Part shown: in pieces, positions 1-5,341 of the stretch
Layout: each line of letters starts with the position of its first letter
How positions within the stretch are numbered: position 1 is the stretch's first letter
Source of the DNA: CAZYCC01 sp964645985
Lineage (GTDB): Bacteria > Bacillota > Clostridia > Oscillospirales > CAG-272
Reading direction: 5' to 3'
DNA: 6,473 nt
Assembly: GCA_964645985.1 (NCBI GenBank)
Contig: CAZYCC010000089.1
Span: 1 to 6,473 of the forward strand
Position numbers and translations under genes: made by a program
The notes under the pieces: generated by a model
Seen by the model: only the letters and a program-made list of their open reading frames with translations
The model's database searches: none
Told to the model about the DNA's origin: nothing

Positions 1-29
1 AGTATAGCGCAAAAGGGGAGGGGTGTCAA
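1..29 (-). promoter_or_regulatory. Outward sigma-A promoter for a gene left of the window
   Basis: On the minus strand a perfect -35 box TTGACA (positions 29-24) is followed after exactly 17 bases by a -10 box TATACT (positions 6-1). Both boxes and the spacing match the housekeeping sigma-A consensus, which is striking in such GC-rich DNA. Transcription would start just outside the left edge, so the gene it serves is not visible. The arrangement is divergent to the promoter at 156-184, with about 126 bases between the two -35 boxes. Confidence 0.75.
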
Positions 30-155
30 GAAGGAAGGCGCGCGGGAGTCGGCGCGCGCGTGGTTGAGATAAGGGAGAGCGGCGTGGCGAGCGAAACCTC
101 CGGCGAGGGCGAGCGCGAAAAAATGATTTTGCGCGGTTGCCGGCTGTTTTTCCTC

Positions 156-184
156 TTGACAATTTCGTGCGGATGGGGTAAAAT
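156..184 (+). promoter_or_regulatory. Sigma-A promoter of the cohesin/dockerin gene
   Basis: A perfect -35 hexamer TTGACA (156-161), a 17-base spacer and a -10 hexamer TAAAAT (179-184) make a strong housekeeping promoter. The expected transcription start is near 190-192, giving a short leader of about 25 bases before the ATG at 216. The stretch between the two divergent promoters (30-155) is purine-rich and GC-rich, and I see no clear operator or gene in it. Confidence 0.85.
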
Positions 185-204
185 AGTCTGCAAATCTTTG
201 CTGT

Positions 205-209
205 GAGGT
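205..209 (+). promoter_or_regulatory. Ribosome binding site of the cohesin/dockerin gene
   Basis: GAGGT lies 6 bases upstream of the ATG at 216. This fixes that start over the ATG at 203, which begins a short unrelated frame and lies upstream of this site. A typical signal peptide begins at the chosen ATG. Confidence 0.8.
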
Positions 210-215
210 ATCGAA

Positions 216-2285
216 ATGAAGACATTTTCTCGCGCGTTTTCTCGCGCGCTCGCTCTCCTGCTCGCGGTCGCGACAGTCGCGATAATGCTTCCCGCGCTTG
301 CGATCGGCGCGGCAGAGAGCGGTCCACTGCCCGAGGCGAGGGATACGGGAGCCGATTCTCACACCGAACCTTGCCCCATCGCCGAACCCGGGCAGACCGG
401 AGTTCTTTCCCTCGGGGGCGCGACCGCGCCCGCGGGCGGCACGGCGGCGGTGACGGTCAACCTCGATAAGAACCCCGGAATTAACTCGATCACCATCGAC
501 ATTGCTTACAGCGAAGGCCTCGAGCTGGTCGACATTGACTACCAAAACGAGAGGGGGCTGCCGCTCTTTGGAGCGAGCGCATACGTCTACTGGCTGACAG
601 AAATGCCTATCCATAGCCCGGACGCTTTCAAGAAGAACCCCAAGCGCCTGAGTTGGGATGCTATTTTAGCTCCCGCGAACATCATGACTACAGGCGTGAT
701 CGCCACCTTATATTTCAAAGTGCCGCAGGACGCGCTCCCCGGCACGCAATATACCGTGACGCCGCAGCTCGGTGATTATTTCATCGACTTCGACCTTAAC
801 ATTGTCGAGTTTGAACTCTACCCGGCGACAGTTACCGTGGCCGACGCTTCTCTTTCCACATTTGTCCCCGGGAAGAGCCCCACTTGTACAGAACCCGGCA
901 ACAAGCCGTATTACGCCGATGCCGACGGCAACCTCTTCTCGGATCCCGAGGGCAAGGTTGCAACGACCCTTGAAGAAGTCACCATTCCCCCTACCGGTCA
1001 CGCCCTGACCCATCGAGAGGCGCTCGAGCCGACGCAGACCGAGCCCGGAAACATCGAGTATTGGCTGTGCACGGTCTGCGGGAAGCTCTTCCTTGACAAA
1101 GAGGCCACACAGGAGACCACGCTTGAGGAAGTCACCATTCCCATGGACGACGGTTCTCCGAAAATCGTGGTGTCGAGCGGCGAGGCGAAGCGCGGCGAAA
1201 CCGTGACGCTCACTCTCTCGCTTCAGAATAATCCCGGGATTATCAGCCTGCTGCTCGATTTGCACTACGACGGCGACGCGCTGGAGCTGGTCGATATTGA
1301 CTACCAAAACGAGGCGGGGCTGCCGCTCTTCGGGGAGAGTCGTGATGTGAACTGGTATACGGAAATGCCGAGCAACAACCCGGACGCATTCCGAAAGAAC
1401 CCCAAGCGCCTTTCGTGGGCGGCGGATACCGAGGGGGGGAACGTGACTACGAACGGCGCGATTGCCTACCTCACCTTCCTCGTGAAGGGCAGCACGCCGC
1501 TTGACTCCGCGAGCGTATACGTTACTTATGACCCGGACAATGATTTCATCTACAACTTCGATCTTGAGCCGGTAGAGTTCGGGGCGATTTCCGGGACCGT
1601 CACGATTTACGGGGAGCCCGTGGCCACGCTCGTTCCTAAGAAGGCGCCGACCTGCACCGAGGACGGCAACATCGAGTATTACGAGGGATACGACGGTAAA
1701 CTCTACCTTGATGAGGCGGCAACGCAAGAGGTTTCCCCCGAGGATGTCATCATCCCCGCGACAGGGCACTCCCTCACGAAAACCGACGCGAAGGCATGGA
1801 CCTGCGAGCTGCCCGGCAACATCGAGTACTACACCTGCTCGGTTTGCGGCAAAGTTTTCAGGGACGCCGCCGCGACGACCGAAATTACAGTAGACGATAC
1901 CGTGATTCCCCCCACCGGTCACGCTCTCGTTTATTTCCCCGCCAAAGAGGCCACCACAACCGAAAACGGCAACCTCGAGTACTACCAGTGCTCGGTCTGC
2001 GGCAAGCTGTTCCTTGACGCTGCCGGCGCGCGGCCGACGACAGCCGAGGAGGTCACCATCCCCGCCCTAAATCCCGGGCAGGGCGCCACTCCCGGCGACG
2101 TTGACGGCAAGCCCGGCATCACGGTGAGCGACCGTACCTATCTCGCGCGGGCCCTGGCCGGCTGGGAGGGGTACACGCTCGACCCGACTCTCGCCGATGT
2201 GAACCGCGACGGCGAGGTTAACGTGGCGGATCGCACCTACCTCGCGCGGGCTCTCGCCGGCTGGGAGGGGTATGTGATTGCGTGA
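216..2285 (+). CDS. Secreted scaffoldin-like protein, two cohesins and a dockerin
   Basis: This 689-residue exported protein probably acts in extracellular protein assembly. Residues 1-33 form a signal peptide: basic start, hydrophobic core, small residues near 27-33 for cleavage. Two cohesin-like beta-sandwich modules follow (about 61-209 and 315-465), each with a 'NPGI' strand, 'LELVDIDYQNE' and 'NPKRLSW'. Five related linker repeats lie after them (213-264 and 265-309; 469-520, 521-571 and 572-616), some with CxxC pairs. The C-terminus (626-687) is a dockerin with two EF-hand-like loops followed by identical 'DRTYLARALAGWEGY' helices. There is no LPXTG motif, S-layer homology domain or catalytic module, so attachment presumably runs through the dockerin. 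Cohesins bind dockerins, so the protein could act as an adaptor or join copies of itself; that is inference. It has its own promoter and terminator and is not in an operon with the downstream genes, which are convergent. The module calls are confident; the biological role is not. Confidence 0.9.
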   Translation: MKTFSRAFSRALALLLAVATVAIMLPALAIGAAESGPLPEARDTGADSHTEPCPIAEPGQTGVLSLGGATAPAGGTAAVTVNLDKNPGINSITIDIAYSEGLELVDIDYQNERGLPLFGASAYVYWLTEMPIHSPDAFKKNPKRLSWDAILAPANIMTTGVIATLYFKVPQDALPGTQYTVTPQLGDYFIDFDLNIVEFELYPATVTVADASLSTFVPGKSPTCTEPGNKPYYADADGNLFSDPEGKVATTLEEVTIPPTGHALTHREALEPTQTEPGNIEYWLCTVCGKLFLDKEATQETTLEEVTIPMDDGSPKIVVSSGEAKRGETVTLTLSLQNNPGIISLLLDLHYDGDALELVDIDYQNEAGLPLFGESRDVNWYTEMPSNNPDAFRKNPKRLSWAADTEGGNVTTNGAIAYLTFLVKGSTPLDSASVYVTYDPDNDFIYNFDLEPVEFGAISGTVTIYGEPVATLVPKKAPTCTEDGNIEYYEGYDGKLYLDEAATQEVSPEDVIIPATGHSLTKTDAKAWTCELPGNIEYYTCSVCGKVFRDAAATTEITVDDTVIPPTGHALVYFPAKEATTTENGNLEYYQCSVCGKLFLDAAGARPTTAEEVTIPALNPGQGATPGDVDGKPGITVSDRTYLARALAGWEGYTLDPTLADVNRDGEVNVADRTYLARALAGWEGYVIA
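396..842 (+). other. Cohesin-like module 1
   Basis: Residues about 61-209 have the cohesin pattern: a beta strand after a 'G.TAAVTVNL' opening, the 'NPGINSITIDIAY' strand pair, 'LELVDIDYQNERGLPLFG' at 103-119, 'PDAFKKNPKRLSW' at 135-147, then 'GVIATLYFKV' and a closing strand 'PATVTVAD'. Cohesins bind dockerin modules of partner proteins in a calcium-dependent way. The type cannot be assigned by eye. Confidence 0.75.
852..1142 (+). repeat. Linker repeats R1 and R2, first block
   Basis: Two tandem copies of a roughly 50-residue protein repeat lie between the cohesins. R1 (residues 213-264) has 'PTCTEPGN', then 'YYADADGNLF' and ends in 'IPPTGHAL'. R2 (265-309) has 'TQTEPGNIEYWLCTVCGKLF' and ends 'LEEVTIP'. 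R1 carries C224 and H262 but has no CxxC; R2 carries the CxxC pair (C285, C288) but lacks the other Cys and the TGH His. I know this repeat style from surface proteins of gut Clostridia but cannot give a family name. Confidence 0.8.
1158..1610 (+). other. Cohesin-like module 2
   Basis: Residues about 315-465 repeat the fold of module 1: 'RGETVTLTLSL', 'NNPGIISLLLDLHYD', 'LELVDIDYQNEAGLPLFG' at 357-373, 'PDAFRKNPKRLSW' at 389-401, 'AIAYLTFLVKG' and 'GTVTIYGE'. It clearly arose by duplication of module 1 or the reverse. Two blocks are almost unchanged while the strands around them have diverged. Confidence 0.75.
1620..2063 (+). repeat. Linker repeats R3, R4 and R5, second block
   Basis: Three more copies of the repeat join cohesin 2 to the dockerin. 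R3 (residues 469-520) has C480 and H518 but 'EGYDGKLY' in place of CxxC. R4 (521-571) is the complete copy with C530, C541, C544 and H569. R5 (572-616) has only the CxxC pair (C592, C595). The shared core is 'GN.EYY.CSVCGK.F.D', then 'EVTIP' or a close variant, then 'TGH'. The Cys residues could bind zinc or form disulfides outside the cell; neither is shown by sequence. Confidence 0.8.
2091..2276 (+). other. C-terminal dockerin module
   Basis: Residues 626-687 hold two EF-hand-like loop-helix units. Loop 2 (661-672, 'DVNRDGEVNVAD') is canonical, with Asp/Asn at positions 1, 3, 5, 9 and 12. Loop 1 (628-639, 'DVDGKPGITVSD') has Lys632 at position 5 and Pro633 at position 6, so one usual calcium ligand is missing. 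The helices after the loops are identical over 15 residues (639-653 and 672-686). The module ends three residues before the stop. Confidence 0.88.
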
Positions 2286-2342
2286 AGCGTTGCCCTCTCG
2301 CCCCGGCGGCATCCTCGCTGCCGATGATTTCATTCCTAATAT

Positions 2343-2373
2343 AAAACCTCCCCCGCGCGCGGGGGAGGTTTTT
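2343..2373. terminator. Bidirectional intrinsic terminator
   Basis: A perfect 30-base palindrome (2343-2372) has arms AAAACCTCCCCCGC and its complement around a GC centre, followed on the plus strand by a T run (2369-2373). The minus-strand reading also ends in four Ts. It lies 57 bases after the cohesin/dockerin stop and 14 bases beyond the stop of the convergent permease gene, so it can end transcription from both sides. Confidence 0.92.
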
Positions 2374-2386
2374 CATTTGTTTTCCG

Positions 2387-3058
2387 TCACTCCCCCTCGC
2401 CCCCGCCCCCGCGATCCTGCCGCGCGCTCTTATTTGCCGCGCGCGCGATTGCCGACGCCGCGGCGGCGATCGCGGCGGTCGAGGCAAGGTAAGGAAGGCT
2501 CGCCGCGAGGGTGCTCTCGACAATGGGGTAGCCTTGCAAGCGAATGACATCCGCTGTGAAAGAGAGCCCCGTCACCCCGATAATATGGAGAAGCGCCACC
2601 TCCCCCGCGCTCTGCTGCGCACGCGCGAGGAGCGGCAGGGCAATTGACGCCGCCCGCTCGCGCGCCGTGCGATCCCTCCACCCGTCTATCGCCTCGCGCG
2701 CCGCCGGGGCGAGTTTCGCGCCTCCCGAGAGCGCGAGCAGGAGCGTCCCCGATAAAAATGGCGGAAGCGGCTCCCCGCGCGCCCAGGCGATAGAGTAGTG
2801 CAATAGCGGCGCGAGCAGCGCGAACGGCACCGCTCCGAGGAAAAAGCAGACCGCTCGGACCGGCAGCGTGACCATCGCGCCCGCCGCGCGCGGAGTCCTC
2901 GGCGGGGAAAAGAGCGCGAGCGCGCCGCCGAGCGCCGCTCCGAGCGCCGCCGCGAGCGGCAGCGACACCCCCGCGATGGCAAAGGTGAGGCCCGCCGCGC
3001 GCGCGAGCAGCGGAGCGAACCGGGAGAAAATCTCCCCGAGATTCTCGAAAAATTCCAC
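2387..3058 (-). CDS. Orphan permease, polar amino acid ABC transporter-like
   Basis: With the GTG at 3058 this encodes 223 residues of a very hydrophobic membrane protein, close to the usual size of HisM/GlnP-type permeases. Residues 17-50 and 68-92 are membrane segments. 'LALSGGAKLAPAAREAI' (108-124) lines up with the family's 'LSLNYGAYxAExxRxGI', and 'IIGVTGLSFTADVI' (159-172) plus 'GYPIVESTLAASLPYLAST' (176-194) match the conserved C-terminal part. By my alignment the cytoplasmic EAA loop that contacts the ATPase is about 9 residues short between W127 and the LP at 141-142, and the GQxEAA core is not recognisable. No Shine-Dalgarno sequence precedes the GTG or the alternative TTG at 3091. 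No ATPase or binding-protein gene accompanies it. Third-position G/C bias suggests a gene still under, or only recently released from, selection. The family call is likely; the start and functionality are uncertain. Confidence 0.6.
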   Translation of the reverse strand: MEFFENLGEIFSRFAPLLARAAGLTFAIAGVSLPLAAALGAALGGALALFSPPRTPRAAGAMVTLPVRAVCFFLGAVPFALLAPLLHYSIAWARGEPLPPFLSGTLLLALSGGAKLAPAAREAIDGWRDRTARERAASIALPLLARAQQSAGEVALLHIIGVTGLSFTADVIRLQGYPIVESTLAASLPYLASTAAIAAAASAIARAANKSARQDRGGGGEGE

Positions 3059-3438
3059 GAAAAAGGGCGAGGCGCAAATCGGCGTGCTCAAAAAAGGGGC
3101 GCGGCGGAAAACGAATCGACACCAAAATCCCCCGCCGCGCGCGGCGCGGGCGGCGCGAGACCCCGCGCTCCGCGCGGCGTGCTTTGGCTCAACACACCGC
3201 GCAGTGGGCCTTTGCAAGGGCGAGGCGGCGCCGCCGCCGTGGCTTCTGCGAAACGCGCTCCCAGTTTTCCCCGGAGAGCCTCGCCCGCGAGGAAGAGAGA
3301 CGGGAGAGCGATGTGCGCCCGACTGCGCCGCGTTTCCCCCGGCGAGGAGGCTTTGCGGGATTCCCCGCGTTTGCCGTGTGTCCCCGCGAGCGCGGCTTTT
3401 CGCGATGAGCGTTCGCGTTCGCGCGCGGTGCCTGCGTG
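3059..3438. other. 380-base gap without a convincing gene
   Basis: This lies between the ABC-2 permease stop and the orphan permease. It is GC-rich and contains perfect palindromes (3133-3146, 3224-3235) and a terminator-like hairpin (3090-3140). Frames that stay open here read as Arg/Ala/Pro/Ser-rich sequence with no recognisable domain and no ribosome binding site. I see no promoter on the minus strand for the permease. It could be long intergenic DNA, a decayed gene or an interspersed repeat. Confidence 0.6.
3090..3140 (-). terminator. Possible terminator after the ABC exporter operon
   Basis: Read on the minus strand, GCGCGGCGG (3140-3132) pairs perfectly with CCGCCGCGC (3107-3099) around a 24-base loop, then come CCC and six Ts (3095-3090). 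The long loop and the CCC before the T run are unusual for an intrinsic terminator, and GC-rich stems arise easily here by chance. If it works, it would separate the exporter genes from the orphan permease, whose GTG lies only about 30 bases further on. Confidence 0.4.
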
Positions 3439-5319
3439 TTAGTTTTTCACTTCCTGGCGGCGGAAGACGACGAAGGCGAGCGCGGTGAAGAGCGCTCCCG
3501 CGAGGAGGATCTGCGCGTAGCCGATGGGGAAGGTCGCGCCGAGCGCCGCCTGCTCGCCGAGCAGGAAGCCGCCACCTTGATAATAGGCGAGCGGGGAGAT
3601 GAGGAAGGAGCCGATATTCAGGTAGGGCAGCGCGGTGTAGCGCAGGAAGGAGAACGAGGCGGAGGAGGAGAGGAGCGAGACGGTAAGCGTGGAAATTACC
3701 CCGCTCCCGGCGTGAAACAGGAGCGGCAGGAGGATGGCGAGCAGCGTCCGGCGCGTTAGAACGGCGAAGAAGAAGGCAATCGAGAAGAGCGCCCACGCCC
3801 CGCCAGAGAGCAGCAGGCACTCTCCCGCCGCGCCGAGCAGCGCCGGGACATGGAAAACGTGCTGCCCTATAAGGAAGTTGCTCATGGAAAGAAGCTCAAG
3901 GGGCGAGCGCACGGCGAAAACCGCCGCCTGCACAAGGAAAGAGAGCGCGAGCATTCCGCCGCCGTAGGTCAGCAGCGCAAGATATTTGGAGAGCAGAATT
4001 TTCCCGCGGGAGCGGGGGCGGATGAGCAGCAGGCGAATAGTGCCGTCGGTATGCTCGCGCGACACGCACATAGCGCTCGCGACAATGAAAAAGAGCGTGA
4101 CGAGCATAACGCTGCCCTTGAGGCAGAGCGAGAGATCCCCCCGCCCGCCGAGCCGCTCGTCCTCTCCCACATCAATGGGAATGTTATTTTTAAGAGAATC
4201 ATCAAGCAGGGCGAGCGCGCCCCGCGCGCGCGCGCGGGTGCGGTTCGCGCTCTTGACGTAGTTCTCGTAGCTCGTGGCCTCATCGCGCTCGCCGGTTAGA
4301 TAAGCGTGCTCGCCCATCACCACCGCCTCGCGCAGATCCTCATAGATGCGGGAGCGCAGCGCCGTGCTCGCGCGCACATGCCAGTCGTCATAGTCGTAGC
4401 CCGCGCGCGCGCATTCCTCGTATGCGAGGGCTACCTCGCGCGCCGATTGCGCGTCGACTCTCGATTGCTCGATGAGGTAGGTGAGGTTCTCGCGGTCGCT
4501 TTCTGCCGACGTTTCATCGATCGCGCTCTCCCAGGCGGCGATATTTTCGTTTGCCGCCGCCTCCTCACCGCGCGAGGTGCGCGCGCGGTCGCGAAAGAGC
4601 TCCGCTACCGTGGCGGTCTTTACCTTGCGCGAAAGAGCCTCGTGCTCGCGCGCCATATCGGAGTAATACCCCGCCGCCTCCTCGCGCGTCGGGTAGGAAT
4701 ATTCATCGCCTTCGCCCGAGTCGGTGGCGGCGATGCCGTCCTCCGCGTCCCATCTGCCGGGAATTTGAAAGGGAGGGTCGGCGTAGAGCGAGGTGTACCC
4801 GCTCTCGAAACTGAACCACTTCGCCACCGTCGCGGGGTCGCTGCCGGTCGAAATTAGCCGCATCGCCTCCTCGATGTGCAGGACGCTGTCGACATCGCTT
4901 TCGTACTCGGTGACGCGCCAGTCATCTGCCGGGATGCCGCGATCGGTGAAAAACTCCTCGGACGAAAGAGAGGCCTCGAACCACGCGCGCTCAATGGGGT
5001 CCTGCGCACCGGCGATAGCGTCGCGCAGCCAGTCGGTTTCGGGGTCGGTGGGGGTCTCCTCGAGCGCGGCGTTCACCGCGATCAGCACGACAGGAATGAG
5101 AAGTGAGAGCGCGAGCGCGAGAATTCCCACCGCGCGAAAGCCCGCCTGAGCGCGCAGCTTCAGCAGCTCGTTGCGGTAAAGCCCGGAGAACCGCCCGCGG
5201 CGCTTCGCGCGCTCTGCCTCCCCGCCCGGGGAGGGTGTCGGGGAGGCGGCGCCGGGAGAGCCCGCGCTATCGCCCGGGCTCACGGGCGCGGGCGGGGTTT
5301 GCTTTTGCGAATCACTCAT
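3439..5319 (-). CDS. ABC-2 exporter permease with large extracellular domain
   Basis: This is the membrane subunit of the exporter, 626 residues from the ATG at 5319. Residues 8-33 are a Pro/Ser/Gly-rich cytoplasmic tail, followed by a basic patch (36-43) and 'YRNELLKLR' (48-56), usual before the first helix. Helix 1 spans about 63-85. About 310 acidic, mostly helical residues (86-397) then lie outside the cell. The rest forms roughly six more membrane segments (399-419, 444-469, 492-519, 523-547, about 570-590, 600-620). The loop 'EHTDGTIRLLLIRPRSR' from 422, ending in K445, is the typical ABC-2 coupling region. AGGTG sits 6 bases before the chosen ATG; ATG 5322 and GTG 5328 in the same frame are possible. 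It starts 22 bases after the ATPase stop, so the two are one operon. The extracellular domain may bind the substrate or a partner; its fold is not recognised. Confidence 0.85.
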   Translation of the reverse strand: MSDSQKQTPPAPVSPGDSAGSPGAASPTPSPGGEAERAKRRGRFSGLYRNELLKLRAQAGFRAVGILALALSLLIPVVLIAVNAALEETPTDPETDWLRDAIAGAQDPIERAWFEASLSSEEFFTDRGIPADDWRVTEYESDVDSVLHIEEAMRLISTGSDPATVAKWFSFESGYTSLYADPPFQIPGRWDAEDGIAATDSGEGDEYSYPTREEAAGYYSDMAREHEALSRKVKTATVAELFRDRARTSRGEEAAANENIAAWESAIDETSAESDRENLTYLIEQSRVDAQSAREVALAYEECARAGYDYDDWHVRASTALRSRIYEDLREAVVMGEHAYLTGERDEATSYENYVKSANRTRARARGALALLDDSLKNNIPIDVGEDERLGGRGDLSLCLKGSVMLVTLFFIVASAMCVSREHTDGTIRLLLIRPRSRGKILLSKYLALLTYGGGMLALSFLVQAAVFAVRSPLELLSMSNFLIGQHVFHVPALLGAAGECLLLSGGAWALFSIAFFFAVLTRRTLLAILLPLLFHAGSGVISTLTVSLLSSSASFSFLRYTALPYLNIGSFLISPLAYYQGGGFLLGEQAALGATFPIGYAQILLAGALFTALAFVVFRRQEVKN

Positions 5320-5325
5320 CATTTG

Positions 5326-5330
5326 CACCT
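5326..5330 (-). promoter_or_regulatory. Ribosome binding site of the ABC-2 permease
   Basis: AGGTG on the minus strand (5330-5326) lies 6 bases before the ATG at 5319 and 3 bases before the ATG at 5322. The spacing favours 5319. The site is in the 22-base gap after the ATPase stop, as expected for translation of a second gene on one mRNA. Confidence 0.6.
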
Positions 5331-5341
5331 AAGCGAGGGGG

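Noticed and set aside
708..1922. A 404-residue open frame on the minus strand opposite the cohesin/dockerin gene
   Set aside because: It is an antisense shadow of a well-supported gene in GC-rich DNA; its translation has no recognisable domain and there is no promoter or ribosome binding site.
1620..2063. Tandem repeats as a CRISPR array
   Set aside because: The unit is a roughly 50-codon protein repeat that stays in frame and varies mainly in ways that preserve the amino acid pattern; there are no short identical repeats with unique spacers.
2430..3125. A 231-residue minus-strand frame starting TTG at 3125
   Set aside because: It overlaps the permease in another frame and reads as Arg/Gly/Ala-rich sequence without membrane segments.
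2868..3488. A 206-residue plus-strand frame across the gap
   Set aside because: Its composition is that of a GC-rich shadow frame, it is antisense to two genes, and no ribosome binding site precedes it.
3059..3820. Upstream in-frame extension of the orphan permease to a 477-residue protein
   Set aside because: The extra residues overlap the ABC-2 permease gene out of frame, are Arg/Ala/Pro-rich and show no domain. Only the part from about 3058 down resembles a protein family.
4219..4240. Alternating CG run as a possible special DNA structure
   Set aside because: It lies within coding sequence for an Arg/Ala-rich stretch, and GCGC strings are common throughout the window.
4306..4857. A 183-residue plus-strand frame inside the exporter permease region
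   Set aside because: It is antisense to the extracellular domain of a confident gene and shows no family resemblance.
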